NCBI RefSeq assembly: GCF_011064845.1
Contig: NZ_CP049015.1
Span: forward strand, 3,038,001 to 3,102,000
DNA from: Citrobacter freundii ATCC 8090 = MTCC 1658 = NBRC 12681
GTDB taxonomy: Bacteria > Pseudomonadota > Gammaproteobacteria > Enterobacterales > Enterobacteriaceae
Length of the DNA: 64,000 nucleotides
Reading direction: 5' to 3'
The first letter of the stretch is position 1; each line of letters starts with the position of its first letter. Below are positions 54,876-64,000 of the stretch, in pieces. Position numbers and translations under genes: made by a program. The notes beneath the pieces were generated by a model, which saw only the letters and a program-made list of their open reading frames with translations, ran no database searches and was not told the origin of the DNA.

Positions 54876-55622
54876 TTACGTTTTTCCATATAAGGTTTTT
54901 GCTTTATCGGTTGTGCGCAGACGTAAATATTCTGACAAACCGGTCCAAAAACCAGGCATATGTAATATCTGGCGCTGTACTTTTTTGGCATCCCGGCACA
55001 ATTCCAGATTATTCGTCGTTGACACTCCGCCCATAGAAAATTCCGACACCAACCCGCGCAGCTTTTTAAAAGCATAGCCGGACTTGTATAATTTGGCTGC
55101 CAACGCGTAATCTGACGATATTTTATATTGCAAATCATAATGCCAGACATTCAGTCCTGAGAGAGGAAAGAATATTGCCTGATGGCTGGCTGGCAGGCTG
55201 TGATAAATATACCAACCCGGTTTTGCCCGACGCTTAATTTTGTTGCCATTGCCGAAATCCAGCAACGCATCGCCAATGACCATAGTTTGGTCACTCTGCA
55301 TTTTTAGCTGGCGGATAAAACAAGCCGCATTCGCATGCAGAATATCCCCGGAGTTGAGGAACAATGCAAACCGCCCGCGCGCCATGGCGATGCCTTTGTT
55401 CATCGCATCATAGATGCCGTTATCCGGTTCGCTGACAAACCGTAACCGGTGTTCTCCACTGAGTCCTTCAAGAAACGCCGACGTACCATCCGAGGAGCCG
55501 CCATCAACAACAATCCACTCAAAACTGATATCACCCGCTTGCGCCAGATGTGCCAGCGACGCGTGAGTTTTGACGATCCCTTCCAGATTGCGAAAGGCGA
55601 CGGTAATGATACTGAGCAGCAT
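54876..55622 (-). CDS. wcaE: WcaE, colanic acid glycosyltransferase (GT2)
   Basis: This 248 aa GT-A enzyme has [26 protein letters not shown] and the DXD-like [10 protein letters not shown]. The start at 55620-55622 has AGGTAA upstream and gives the E. coli length; a longer frame to 55670 is not needed. It is thought to add fucose. It is 6 bases from the wcaD stop. Confidence 0.94.
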   Translation of the reverse strand: MLLSIITVAFRNLEGIVKTHASLAHLAQAGDISFEWIVVDGGSSDGTSAFLEGLSGEHRLRFVSEPDNGIYDAMNKGIAMARGRFALFLNSGDILHANAACFIRQLKMQSDQTMVIGDALLDFGNGNKIKRRAKPGWYIYHSLPASHQAIFFPLSGLNVWHYDLQYKISSDYALAAKLYKSGYAFKKLRGLVSEFSMGGVSTTNNLELCRDAKKVQRQILHMPGFWTGLSEYLRLRTTDKAKTLYGKT

Positions 55623-55627
55623 GTGAG

Positions 55628-56845
55628 TTACCTCGCGATATTCAGCGCCTTGCGCAAAATAAACGGACACACAATTAAAAATGCGTATTCCGGACTAAAT
55701 ACTGAACCAGTAAAAAACAGTGACAATGGTGTAAAAAGATAAAGCTGCACCCGATAATTCTGATTATCGCCAAACGCATTGATCATCATTTTCATGACTT
55801 TCCCCATGTACCATAGGGCTAATATCACCGCGAACCATGAAAAATAAATAATCAGCAGATACAAGCCATTGTCTATTGTTTTACCGACATCTGCACCGTT
55901 AAAAATTCCGAATGACGCGACGTATTCATAAAGTGAGCCAAATCTCACTACGCCATCAACGTTCAGTAACGAATAACCGACCATCACTAATGGCCCTACG
56001 ATACGATAATACGATGACGAACCTTCAGTTCCTAAATCACCAAGCCGCGTTGCGATGTACGGAAAAGCAAATATCACACCAACTAAAAACACGCTCAATG
56101 AGATTATCGCCAGAGGTAGTTTCTTTTTTATCGCATCCTTATTTAGGTACTGAAACGCCCATTCTAGGAGGTAAAACAAAATAAACGTCATTACTCCTGA
56201 AAACGATCCCGATAATATTATCCCTACCAGAATCATAGCATCGGACTTAGGTGTTTTGATACCAAACTGTTTGATACTGAGCCAAATTGAGATTAATGCC
56301 AGAGCGAAGAATGCCGGTTCGAAATAGAGCGCGGTAGTTCGTTTCCCACCAAACTTAATAAAGTTCAGAACATAGCTGTTACTGTAAATAAGATATTTCG
56401 AAATAACTTCCATTAAACTGCTGCCGCCGCTGAGAATTATCTGCGCCATTTCAGCTGCAGCTAACCCCACCACCAGTCCCACAACCAGCCAGAAAAAGCG
56501 CAAGATTTTAATGTAGTTATGCGATGAAATGGTTTTGAAGCGAATACTCCATACCATGCCAATAATCACCACGGTATAGATAAACAACATGGCGGACGTC
56601 ACGTACTTGCTGGCATCCAGTGACTGACCGAACAGATAGTTAAATGCCGTCAGTCCGCCCCCTACGCCCAGCGCGATCATTAATTTTTTGATATTGATGC
56701 GTTCGATAAACAGCAACAGCAGAACGGGTAAAAAGGTAACGATAGTGATCGGGAAGCTCTCGCCAAGCTGGGCGAGTTTGACGTTTACCAGCAGATAAAG
56801 CAGCGGTAGCACCAGATAGCTACAGATTCTGATAGAACGAGACAT
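55628..56845 (-). CDS. wcaD: WcaD, colanic acid polymerase (Wzy type)
   Basis: The 405 aa membrane protein has about ten spans. It joins colanic repeat units in the periplasm. ATG at 56843-56845 has a strong GGAGGAAT site and gives the E. coli length; 29 codons upstream are open within wcaC. The start overlaps the wcaC 3' end by 26 bases. Confidence 0.94.
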   Translation of the reverse strand: MSRSIRICSYLVLPLLYLLVNVKLAQLGESFPITIVTFLPVLLLLFIERINIKKLMIALGVGGGLTAFNYLFGQSLDASKYVTSAMLFIYTVVIIGMVWSIRFKTISSHNYIKILRFFWLVVGLVVGLAAAEMAQIILSGGSSLMEVISKYLIYSNSYVLNFIKFGGKRTTALYFEPAFFALALISIWLSIKQFGIKTPKSDAMILVGIILSGSFSGVMTFILFYLLEWAFQYLNKDAIKKKLPLAIISLSVFLVGVIFAFPYIATRLGDLGTEGSSSYYRIVGPLVMVGYSLLNVDGVVRFGSLYEYVASFGIFNGADVGKTIDNGLYLLIIYFSWFAVILALWYMGKVMKMMINAFGDNQNYRVQLYLFTPLSLFFTGSVFSPEYAFLIVCPFILRKALNIAR

Positions 56846-58037
56846 ATTCCTCCAGCATCTGTTGTCCACTGTATGCCAATCGGCTGCGCTGGCTAAATGC
56901 GGCAAGCGACGTGTCAAAAACCGCCTGCGCAATGTCTGATTTTTTCAGCTGCACCAGTTGCAACACTTCAGCTTCGCTGAACGTTTTTCCGCCTGATTTA
57001 GCAAGCACTTCCTGCGCGGCATCGCTGTGCGTGGCTATTACCGGTACGCCGATGGACAGCGCTTCGCACAGAATCAGCGGGTAGTTATCGACACGGGAGC
57101 TGAACACCAGTCCATCCATCTGATTAAGCGCACTCATCAACGTGCGCTTATCGCTCTCAAAACCGTGATTGATGACGTTATCTCCCGCAAATGGCGAAAA
57201 TTTGCCGAAGGTATGCAACTCAATTTTGTCTCCAAGCGCGGTAATCGCTCGCACCAGTTGCTGACTGGTTTTGCCGTCATAGCGCAGGTCATGAGCCACC
57301 ACGGCAATTTTCGGCCGACCGCTCTCCTCAGGCATCGCGGGTAGTTCGGCAAGAATGGCTTCAGTTGCCACATCAATGCCATTATTGATAATGCGGCAGC
57401 GTCCCGCGCCATACAGGCTGTTGAAGGCGTCGGCCACATGCTGACTGGGCGAGATAAACTGGCAACCCAGCGCCAGCATCGCACGAAACATCTGCCGCTT
57501 AACGGGCAACTGTTGATGGGCTTTATCGATTTTTACCGGCGGATAGTTGCTCAGCGTTGGGCATTGCAGACAGCCCGTTTTCCAGCCTTCGCAGCCATCG
57601 GTAAAGGCACAGCGCCCGGTCACACTCCAGTGATCGTGCAGCGTCCAGACGAAGGTGATATCCGGTTTATGCGCTTTCACTTTTTGGCAAAAGGAGACTA
57701 CCTCTTCCAGGTTCAACCAGTAGCTGTGCAACACATGAAAATGCAGTACCAGCGGGCCGTTAGTGCGGGTAACCGTACGATATAGCTTGTCGAGATTGCC
57801 GAACATGTCGCGGTTCGCGAAACGAAACAGCGCAATGTTCGCCGCCGACGTCAGGCGCGGCGTATATTTGATAACCTGCGGGTATTTCGCATGGCTGGCG
57901 CTTTTTTTACCGCCTTTGCCATAGCCATAGACAAAACGCGACGACAGCCCTTTTTCCAGCGACCTCAGATGCAAATCTAACGCCACGCCTGCCGCCCCAC
58001 CTTCTGCGAGTCGCACATTAAATTGTAATATCTTCAT
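56820..58037 (-). CDS. wcaC: WcaC, colanic acid glycosyltransferase (GT4)
   Basis: This 405 aa GT-B enzyme, equal in length to E. coli WcaC, has N-terminal FNVRLAEGGAAGVALDLH and donor-site DNYPLILCEALSIGVPVIAT (GT4 EX7E variant). A cysteine-rich CAFTDGCEGWKTGCLQC segment (about 160-180), seen in related enzymes, may bind metal. It is thought to add galactose. It overlaps wcaB by 4 bases and wcaD by 26. Confidence 0.94.
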   Translation of the reverse strand: MKILQFNVRLAEGGAAGVALDLHLRSLEKGLSSRFVYGYGKGGKKSASHAKYPQVIKYTPRLTSAANIALFRFANRDMFGNLDKLYRTVTRTNGPLVLHFHVLHSYWLNLEEVVSFCQKVKAHKPDITFVWTLHDHWSVTGRCAFTDGCEGWKTGCLQCPTLSNYPPVKIDKAHQQLPVKRQMFRAMLALGCQFISPSQHVADAFNSLYGAGRCRIINNGIDVATEAILAELPAMPEESGRPKIAVVAHDLRYDGKTSQQLVRAITALGDKIELHTFGKFSPFAGDNVINHGFESDKRTLMSALNQMDGLVFSSRVDNYPLILCEALSIGVPVIATHSDAAQEVLAKSGGKTFSEAEVLQLVQLKKSDIAQAVFDTSLAAFSQRSRLAYSGQQMLEEYVSFYQNL

Positions 58038-58522
58038 TTTATTACCTTCACCCGTGCCTTCTCGCCCACGACCAGCGCATTGTCCGGAACGCTATCCACC
58101 ACGACGCTCCCGGCACCAATCGTCACGTTATCGCCAATAGCAACGTCGCCAAGCAGAGTGACATTGGCCCCCAGCTCAACGCTGTTACCGATTACCGGGC
58201 AGGACAAATCGTTGGTGCCAAGATTGCCGATGGTGACGCCGTGGCGTAGGGTAAAATCATCCCCCACAACCACGTGTTTATTGATAACCACCCCATAGCC
58301 ATGATGGATGGTGAAACGACGACCGATTGATGCAGCAGCCTGAATCTCATAGCCAAACAGGCATTCGGTGATAAGGCGGTACATCACCAGTACCGGGGCG
58401 GCCCACAGGTTGTTTATGATATTTTTTTTACGCCAGACGGAGCAAAAATGGGCAATCCGATAGGCCACCACCATGCAGCAGGGGCGCAGACTCCAGCCGT
58501 TCACGCGTAAATCTTCCAGCAT
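58034..58522 (-). CDS. wcaB: WcaB, colanic acid O-acetyltransferase
   Basis: The 162 aa serine-acetyltransferase-like LbetaH protein has IHHGYGVVINKHVVVGDDFTL followed by hexapeptide repeats to the C-terminus. It is thought to acetylate a colanic sugar. Length equals E. coli WcaB. It lies 2 bases after wcaA. Confidence 0.94.
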   Translation of the reverse strand: MLEDLRVNGWSLRPCCMVVAYRIAHFCSVWRKKNIINNLWAAPVLVMYRLITECLFGYEIQAAASIGRRFTIHHGYGVVINKHVVVGDDFTLRHGVTIGNLGTNDLSCPVIGNSVELGANVTLLGDVAIGDNVTIGAGSVVVDSVPDNALVVGEKARVKVIK

Positions 58523-58524
58523 AA

Positions 58525-59367
58525 TTAGCGTCCTCGCAGTCCGTCGGCCAGACGCTTACTGTTGCGAACAGAAAGCAGCGTCAGCAGCGTGCGCCAGTTC
58601 ATCCGTTTGTTGCGGATCTGATAGAGGGTAAACAGCTGATATTTCTTGCTGGCCCGGTCAAATTTGCCTTTGTGCTTGCGGTAAAACTGAAAGTAGCCGG
58701 AGAATTTATTTGGCGATGAGGTAATGCGCATCTCACCGTGATTCACATGCAGGATCTGCGTTGCCTCCTTGACCTTCCACGGTTTGCCATACGCCACCAC
58801 CATGCGCAGGAAGATGTCGTAATCCTGCGCCGCTTTCAGCGTGGTATCGAACAGACATGCTTTAAACCGCCATGCCCAGGTAAATACCTGATTACCAATG
58901 ATGTTGCGCTTATAAAACCTGCGGCGTGAATAAACGGACTTCGGATAGAGCGGCAGACTGGTCGGCTGCGAATACACTTCGCCCTCACAGACATAGTCAT
59001 TGGCATACAGAAACGCCCGCGTGACCAAATGATGGCGATAGTTGAGAAATACACTCAGTCGGTTCGGCGTCCATTCATCATCATCATCAATCCCCGTAAT
59101 GTATTGCCCGTTGGCCTGCATAATGGCCTGATTACGCACCGCACAGGCCCCGGAGTTGGTGGGATTATGCGTATACGACACGCGCGGATCGTTGAGTTCC
59201 TCAACAAACTGCTGCAACTGCTCATATGAGGAAGAGCAATCATCCACAATGATCATCTCCCAGTGAGGATAGTCCTGCCGCAACACCGATTTAATCGCCC
59301 GAATGGCCAGCTGCTGGCGGTTCCAGGTTGGCATGTAAATTGAAATTAGCGGGTTTTCTGTGGTCAT
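58525..59367 (-). CDS. wcaA: WcaA, colanic acid glycosyltransferase (GT2)
   Basis: The 280 aa GT-A enzyme has SIYMPTWNRQQLAIRAI, MIIVDDCSS and the DXD motif TGIDDDDEWTPNR. A basic tail is present. It is thought to add glucuronic acid, from Ugd's UDP-GlcA. I chose ATG at 59365-59367 with TTGGAAACG upstream; a TTG four codons earlier is the other option. It is one residue longer than the E. coli protein (279). Confidence 0.94.
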   Translation of the reverse strand: MTTENPLISIYMPTWNRQQLAIRAIKSVLRQDYPHWEMIIVDDCSSSYEQLQQFVEELNDPRVSYTHNPTNSGACAVRNQAIMQANGQYITGIDDDDEWTPNRLSVFLNYRHHLVTRAFLYANDYVCEGEVYSQPTSLPLYPKSVYSRRRFYKRNIIGNQVFTWAWRFKACLFDTTLKAAQDYDIFLRMVVAYGKPWKVKEATQILHVNHGEMRITSSPNKFSGYFQFYRKHKGKFDRASKKYQLFTLYQIRNKRMNWRTLLTLLSVRNSKRLADGLRGR

Positions 59368-59386
59368 TTTCGTTTCCAAAAAAAGT

Positions 59387-59418
59387 TGCCTGATGGCACT
59401 ACGCTTATCAGGCCTACA
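59387..59418. repeat. REP-like element between wcaA and wzc
   Basis: TGCCTGATGGCACTACGC followed by TTATCAGGCCTAC forms the usual REP stem (GCCTGAT/ATCAGGC). It fills most of the 72-base gap between wzc and wcaA, so it lies within the operon transcript. Confidence 0.75.
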
Positions 59419-59439
59419 TTCGATATGCGTTGCTGTTAG

Positions 59440-61602
59440 TTATTTCGAATCCGACGTGTATTCGTATTCGTAGTAGCCGTAATCCTGATACCCGCTGGCG
59501 CGGCGGAAGATCGAGTTGAGGATCACCCCTTTCACCTGAATGCCATTTTGCTCGAAGCGGCCCAGGCTGGTTTCCACCTCTTTCAGCGTGTTGACCGCAT
59601 AACGCGCTACCATCAGCGTGGTTCCGACGTGGCGCCCTACGATAGCCGCATCGGTCACCGCCAGAATTGGTGGGGTGTCAATCAACACCAGGTCATAGTG
59701 CGAACTGGCCCAGGCAATCAGTTCGCCGAAGCGCTCGCTCATCAACAGTTCGGAAGGATTGGGAGGAATTTGACCGCGAGGGATCAGATCAAAATGCGGA
59801 ATCGATGTCGGTTTAGCGCTGGATGAAATATCCCCTTTGCCAATGAGGATCTCAGACAGGCCGTTAACATTATTGGTCCCCAGCAGTTCGTGGGTATAGC
59901 CTTTGCGCATGTCGCAGTCGATCAATAGCACGCGTTTGTTAGTCTGGCTAATAACTGCCGCCAGGTTAGCGCAGACAAATGTTTTCCCAATCGACGGACT
60001 GACGCCGGTCAGCATCAATACGTTGTTACGCGCCTGCATCATGGCAAAGTGCAGGCTGGTACGCAGGCTACGGACCGCTTCTATGGCGAGATCCGTTGGA
60101 TTCCCCACGGCCAGCAGTTGGCTTTGCTTGTAGCGTTTCACACCTTTAATGGTCTGAACGTTATCACGCGCTTTTTGCCATTCAGACAGCGGAATACTGG
60201 CATACACGCTGATACCATGCTCTTCCAGCGCCTGGGGGCTTTCAATACCGCGATTAAACAGAGAACGCAGCAGTACGCCCACCACGGAAAGCATTAAACC
60301 GAGAATGATACTGCCGAGAATAATCAGCGCCGTTTTCGGCTTCAGCACGCCAGGCTGGGCAATCGCGGGATCGACAATGCGCACATCACCGACCGTACTG
60401 GCCTCGGTAATCTTCAGTTCCTGTTGCTTGTTCAGCAACTGCATATAGACCTGCTGACCGGACTCCACATCACGCGTCAGGCGAACAATTTCCTGCTGTG
60501 TTTTCGGCATCGCCGTTACACGCCCGTTCAGCTTACTTTTCTCATCTTCCAGCGCCTGGCGTTTTTCCAGCAGCGTGCGGTACGCCGGGTGCGCTTTGGT
60601 GAACAGCTTGGAAATCTCCGCTTCTTTAAAGGTCAGTTCATTCAGCTGCGCGTCGATATTCACCATCGAATCCAGCACCGCTTTGGCTTCCAGCGGCAAA
60701 TCCACGGAGTCTTTATCCTGACGGAAGGCGTTCAGCTTGTTTTCAGCAACATCCAGGTGGTTACGCACTTCGGGCAACTGCTTGGCCAGAAACGCCAGAC
60801 TTTTGGCGGCCTCTTCGGATTTACGTTCCACGTTTTGTTGCAGATAGTTACGGGTAATACTGTCGAGGATCTGGCGGATTTGCTCGCGGTCTTCACCGGT
60901 AAAAGTCAGGCTCAATACACCGGTATCTTTGCCTGTTTCCGCCACCATCAGATTATTTTGCAGGGTGTTTATCATGCCCAGCGTGGAGAATTTACGGACG
61001 GTAAATTGGCTCTCCGGGCTGGCATGAATCGCCTCAACCAGCATCGTCACGCCATCGTGTTCCAACACCTTGCCGACTTGCCCCCGAACGCTAAAACCCC
61101 CGTCACTCACCAGTTGATAACTTTTGTCATTCAGCACATTGAGCGTGAAGGTCTGTTCATTCATTGCCTTTGGCAGCGTGAAGGTAGTCACATTAACCGT
61201 TTCGTTCTGACGGCCCATCAGCCGGTCCCAGCCCGCGCCAAAAATAGGGAACGTATCTTTGGTAACGCCGATATCGAGGTTGAGATCGTCTACCGTTTTC
61301 CCTAATACCAGTCGTGACTGAATGAGCTGAATTTCCGCTTCCGAGGCCGGGGGTTTGTTCGACAACGCCGAGCCAATATCCTGCACCAATGAATTTCCAG
61401 TATTTTGCTCAATTTGCACCAGCGCGTCCGCACTATAGATGGGGGTGGCGAACAGTGTGTAGACCGCGGCACACAATGCAAAAGCCGCGGTAATGCCAAG
61501 TACCCACCAGCGGGCTTCCACCACCGTTGCGACCAGACGACCAATATCGATTTCATCATTGCCCGTTACCGGCGCAGCAGACTGTTTTACTTTTTCTGTC
61601 AT
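59440..61602 (-). CDS. wzc: Wzc, colanic acid tyrosine autokinase / co-polymerase
   Basis: The 720 aa PCP-2a protein has two spans (about 32-52 and 427-447) flanking a periplasmic coiled-coil domain. A cytoplasmic BY-kinase domain follows, with Walker A GVSPSIGKT, Walker A' LLIDCDMRKG and Walker B LVLIDTPP. A C-terminal tyrosine cluster (YQDYGYYEYEY) is autophosphorylated and reset by Wzb. It controls polymerisation and export with Wza. ATG at 61600-61602 gives the E. coli length and overlaps the wzb stop by 4 bases. Confidence 0.96.
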   Translation of the reverse strand: MTEKVKQSAAPVTGNDEIDIGRLVATVVEARWWVLGITAAFALCAAVYTLFATPIYSADALVQIEQNTGNSLVQDIGSALSNKPPASEAEIQLIQSRLVLGKTVDDLNLDIGVTKDTFPIFGAGWDRLMGRQNETVNVTTFTLPKAMNEQTFTLNVLNDKSYQLVSDGGFSVRGQVGKVLEHDGVTMLVEAIHASPESQFTVRKFSTLGMINTLQNNLMVAETGKDTGVLSLTFTGEDREQIRQILDSITRNYLQQNVERKSEEAAKSLAFLAKQLPEVRNHLDVAENKLNAFRQDKDSVDLPLEAKAVLDSMVNIDAQLNELTFKEAEISKLFTKAHPAYRTLLEKRQALEDEKSKLNGRVTAMPKTQQEIVRLTRDVESGQQVYMQLLNKQQELKITEASTVGDVRIVDPAIAQPGVLKPKTALIILGSIILGLMLSVVGVLLRSLFNRGIESPQALEEHGISVYASIPLSEWQKARDNVQTIKGVKRYKQSQLLAVGNPTDLAIEAVRSLRTSLHFAMMQARNNVLMLTGVSPSIGKTFVCANLAAVISQTNKRVLLIDCDMRKGYTHELLGTNNVNGLSEILIGKGDISSSAKPTSIPHFDLIPRGQIPPNPSELLMSERFGELIAWASSHYDLVLIDTPPILAVTDAAIVGRHVGTTLMVARYAVNTLKEVETSLGRFEQNGIQVKGVILNSIFRRASGYQDYGYYEYEYTSDSK

Positions 61603-62048
61603 CGTTTTCCCTGCTCTGCGTTCAGTGCCTGAGCCCATTGGCGGGCAGACCGTTCAAGTAATGTGTACACCGCGTCAAACGCATCACGGCTTTTACGATA
61701 TGGATCGGGAATTTCGCGCTCGCTGTCCCAGTGACCAAAAAGCATCACTTTGCCGCGCATCTCCGGCACCATTTCACACAGGGCAGAGATATGGCGCTTT
61801 TCCATGGCCAGGATCAGGTCATACTCCCGGCACATTTGTCCCGAGATCTGCCGGGCACAATGATTATCCAGTGACAGGTTGTGCGCCTGCGCCACACTAA
61901 TGGCGCACGGATCCGCGCCTTTCCCCACCAGCGCCCCAAGACCGGCAGAAGAGACCGTCAACGCCGGGTGAAATTGCCTTAACAAGCGCTCTGCCGTCGG
62001 AGAACGGCAAATGTTCCCCACACAGACAACTAAGATTTTGTTAAACAT
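61599..62048 (-). CDS. wzb: Wzb, low molecular weight protein-tyrosine phosphatase
   Basis: The 149 aa product has the CX5R active site C9-VGNIC-R15 and the general-acid loop IPDPYRKS. It dephosphorylates the Wzc tyrosine tail, cycling the export machine. It is two residues longer than E. coli Wzb. It lies 5 bases after wza. Confidence 0.96.
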   Translation of the reverse strand: MFNKILVVCVGNICRSPTAERLLRQFHPALTVSSAGLGALVGKGADPCAISVAQAHNLSLDNHCARQISGQMCREYDLILAMEKRHISALCEMVPEMRGKVMLFGHWDSEREIPDPYRKSRDAFDAVYTLLERSARQWAQALNAEQGKR

Positions 62049-62053
62049 GACGA

Positions 62054-63193
62054 TTACCAGTTGTGAAGGTCGCTGGCCGTGTCCGTCATATAGCGAACAC
62101 CGCTAATAGTCGGCAGCAACTGATTGATCAAACGGTTCCAGCGAGCAACCGGCGCAGTAGTGACGTACACCACATCGTATGGCTGGAGTCGGAATGATGT
62201 TGCCATCACCAGCGACGTCGCATCGGACATATCAAGCTGATAGATATTGGCGATCTTGCCGTTGTTCCCGCCCTCGCCTTTCAATGGCCGAATAACGAAA
62301 ATACCGCTGGCATTGGAGGTGGTCAGGTCAATACCTTCGGCATTGCCCAGCGCTTCGGTAAGCGTCATGCCACTGAAGTCCATTTTGAGGGTGCTCTGTT
62401 TTTTCACTTCCCCCATTACAAAGACTTTCAGATCGTCATTACGCGGGACAAACAGAATGTCGCCCGGATAGAGCAGTCGGTTCTGGCTCAGGTCGCCATT
62501 TTGCATCAGTGCTTGCAGTGAAATGCGTTGCTCCTGCCCTTTATGAGTCAGCACAACGTTGCGCCAGTCTGCCGCTTCGGTGAGACCGCCAGCGGCGTTA
62601 ATGGCATCGAGAATGGTAAGCGGCACGTTGGTGATGGCCTGCTGACCGGATTTGTTCACCTGTCCGGAGACATAGGCCTTCTGCGAGCGGAAAGCGGCGA
62701 TATTAACGTCCACCTGCGGGTCAGCAATGTACTTCGCTAAGCGCCCGGTAATATCACTACGAATCTCTGCCAACGTTTTCCCTACCACGCTGACTTTGCC
62801 GATGTAGGGGTAAAACATCGTGCCATCAGGTTGCACCCAGTTACCGGTATCGCTTGAGCTACGGTACTGCCCGGCTGGTGTGGTGAGTTCAGGATGGTCC
62901 CAGACTGTCACATTCAGGACATCCCCCGGACCGACCCGGTACTGATACCCGGCAATCTCCTGGTCCAGCGACATATTAGGTTGTGCAACATTTGGTCGAG
63001 GACGTAATTGTTCTACCAGTCGTGGGGTGAGTGGATAAACATTCACCATGCGATCGATATCAAAATCAGCGTCCTGCTGTTTAATCACATCTTTGCCCAT
63101 CGTAGACATATTGCTGCCCGGAAGCACGGTACAACCGTTTATCAAGATTACCGATACCAATACTGGTATCAATTTAAGTTTGGATTTCATCAT
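62054..63193 (-). CDS. wza: Wza, outer membrane polysaccharide export lipoprotein
   Basis: This 379 aa product has a lipoprotein signal with lipobox LING and acylated C21. A polysaccharide export domain ([19 protein letters not shown]) and SLBB/ring domains follow, with the C-terminal helix that forms the outer membrane barrel ([14 protein letters not shown]). The octamer exports colanic acid. It is the first gene of the operon, with a long leader containing the JUMPstart. Confidence 0.96.
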   Translation of the reverse strand: MMKSKLKLIPVLVSVILINGCTVLPGSNMSTMGKDVIKQQDADFDIDRMVNVYPLTPRLVEQLRPRPNVAQPNMSLDQEIAGYQYRVGPGDVLNVTVWDHPELTTPAGQYRSSSDTGNWVQPDGTMFYPYIGKVSVVGKTLAEIRSDITGRLAKYIADPQVDVNIAAFRSQKAYVSGQVNKSGQQAITNVPLTILDAINAAGGLTEAADWRNVVLTHKGQEQRISLQALMQNGDLSQNRLLYPGDILFVPRNDDLKVFVMGEVKKQSTLKMDFSGMTLTEALGNAEGIDLTTSNASGIFVIRPLKGEGGNNGKIANIYQLDMSDATSLVMATSFRLQPYDVVYVTTAPVARWNRLINQLLPTISGVRYMTDTASDLHNW

Positions 63194-63367
63194 TGATTAT
63201 TTATCACTTTGGCAGAGTAATTATCACATGCAATCTAAATAGCGACTTCGCCTGTACGTATTTACCTTGCCGTTAATTGAAATGGAATTTAACTGGCATC
63301 AGTCCTAAAAAAATGAATTCATCTGCGGTCTCTTGACAGAATAATTTAGGCTTGTTTCAGGCGACCA

Positions 63368-63410
63368 GACACGCTACCGCCCCTGGCTTCACTAGCTACC
63401 AATGCACTGA
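63368..63410 (-). promoter_or_regulatory. JUMPstart with ops element upstream of wza
   Basis: The minus strand reads TGGTAGCTAGTGAAGCCAGG then GGCGGTAGCGTG (63370-63381), the ops core bound by RfaH with paused polymerase. It lies about 175 bases upstream of the wza start and serves the ~22 kb colanic acid operon. Confidence 0.93.
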
Positions 63411-63582
63411 TTAATTTAAATTTTTATCTTCTCCTTTATTTTCATCACATTTACAGCGGCAACGCATCGGGAATACGTGCCACTGGTTAATGAGGAAATA
63501 TTTATCTTTTGATTATTACCGCAAGAATTGTTGCAGCTAAGCGAATATCAGGCAAGAAAACAAACCACCAATACCAAGCTTT

Positions 63583-63596
63583 TAAGATTAATATTA
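63583..63596. promoter_or_regulatory. Weak candidate RcsAB box
   Basis: TAAGATTAATATTA matches the RcsAB consensus TAAGAATATTCCTA at about 10 of 14 positions. Colanic acid operons are activated by RcsA/RcsB binding upstream of wza, so a site is expected in this region. This one is only a suggestion; a second stretch at 63664-63677 scores about 9 of 14. Confidence 0.3.
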
Positions 63597-63848
63597 AGCG
63601 TTGGATTTGTATATTTTTAGGATTTTATTGATGTTGACAATATTGATATAAAAACATCCCACCTGCGATATTTCCTAAATATATCTAGATTAATGAAATA
63701 ATTTCCTGTAGTTACATTAAGGCTATTATCCTGCATCTGTTCTAATATAATCGACAGAGAAATCCCCTCTCGCCATTGCATTTTTCGCCAGTTTTACCCA
63801 TGATCGAATTGTGACAATTGTCATACAACTATGGGTATAGCATTTACT

Positions 63849-64000
63849 ATGGAATGGATTGCCGATCCGTCAATCTGGGCCGGACTGGTCACGTTAATCG
63901 TGATCGAACTTGTTCTTGGCATTGATAATCTTGTTTTTATTGCCATCCTCGCGGAGAAACTACCTCCTGCCCAGCGGGATAAGGCGCGTATTACCGGGCT
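63849..64000 (+). CDS. yegH: YegH, TerC-family membrane protein (5' part only)
   Basis: The first 50 codons read [20 protein letters not shown] followed by [20 protein letters not shown], nearly the same as E. coli YegH. The family has TerC-like membrane spans followed by CBS and CorC domains, which are beyond the window. The LGIDN motif with its acidic residue is typical of TerC proteins linked to metal transport. It is divergent from wza, as in E. coli. The gene runs off the right edge. Confidence 0.9.
   Translation, partial: MEWIADPSIWAGLVTLIVIELVLGIDNLVFIAILAEKLPPAQRDKARITG

Larger units (their letters stand above)
63194..63848. other. wza-yegH intergenic region (colanic operon leader and promoter)
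   Basis: These 655 bases separate the divergent wza and yegH. The region contains the JUMPstart/ops element at 63368-63410, a weak RcsAB-like box at 63583-63596 and a 12 bp palindrome TGACAATTGTCA at 63812-63823 near yegH. No gene is seen. The distance from promoter to wza implies a long untranslated leader. Confidence 0.7.

Overview
The window is chromosomal DNA of an enterobacterium (Enterobacteriaceae). Gene order matches the E. coli/Salmonella map from yeeA through his, the O-antigen locus and the colanic acid locus to yegH. A phsABC thiosulfate reductase operon sits between dacD and sbcB, as in Salmonella and Citrobacter but not E. coli K-12. The Phs proteins look diverged from what I remember of the Salmonella ones. 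I lean towards Citrobacter, but this is from memory of families, not from a search.

Layout. (1) 1-11.3 kb, conserved backbone: 5' end of yeeA, sbmC with a near-perfect LexA box, dacD with a strong CRP-like site, phsCBA, sbcB, plaP, yeeY, yeeZ. (2) 11.4-18.75 kb: his promoter, leader hisL, attenuator and hisGDCBHAFI, closed by a bidirectional terminator. The leader has six His codons rather than the seven of E. coli. (3) 18.76-24.3 kb: wzzB (chain length), divergent uge (UDP-GlcA 4-epimerase), ugd, then a + strand pair between ugd and gnd. The pair is a left-handed beta-helix acyltransferase and a PhaJ-like (R)-enoyl-CoA hydratase. Eleven perfect copies of AATCAATA lie upstream of it. (4) 24.6-40.5 kb: gnd and an AT-rich O-antigen operon read right to left from a JUMPstart/ops site: rmlB, rmlD, rmlA, rmlC, fdtA, fdtB, wzx, a GT-B glycosyltransferase, a GT2, wzy, an acetyltransferase and two GT4 enzymes. 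galF lies upstream. (5) 40.7-63.2 kb: the complete colanic acid operon wza-wzb-wzc-wcaABCDEF-gmd-fcl-gmm-wcaI-cpsB-cpsG-wcaJ-wzxC-wcaKLM on the minus strand, with its own JUMPstart/ops site. (6) 63.85 kb to the end: start of yegH.

How the parts work together. RmlABCD make dTDP-L-rhamnose. The shared intermediate dTDP-4-keto-6-deoxyglucose also feeds FdtA/FdtB to a dTDP-3-amino-3,6-dideoxyhexose (Fuc3N or Qui3N). Ugd and Uge can supply UDP-GlcA and UDP-GalA. Four glycosyltransferases plus a WecA-type starter suggest a repeat of about five sugars, flipped by a WzxE-like Wzx, polymerised by Wzy and length-controlled by WzzB. The most interesting inference is that the hydratase/acyltransferase pair outside the main operon makes (R)-3-hydroxybutyryl-CoA and attaches that acyl group to the 3-amino sugar. 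The octamer tract nearby might make this locus or ugd variable. I see no tRNA, rRNA, CRISPR array, prophage or insertion sequence in the window.
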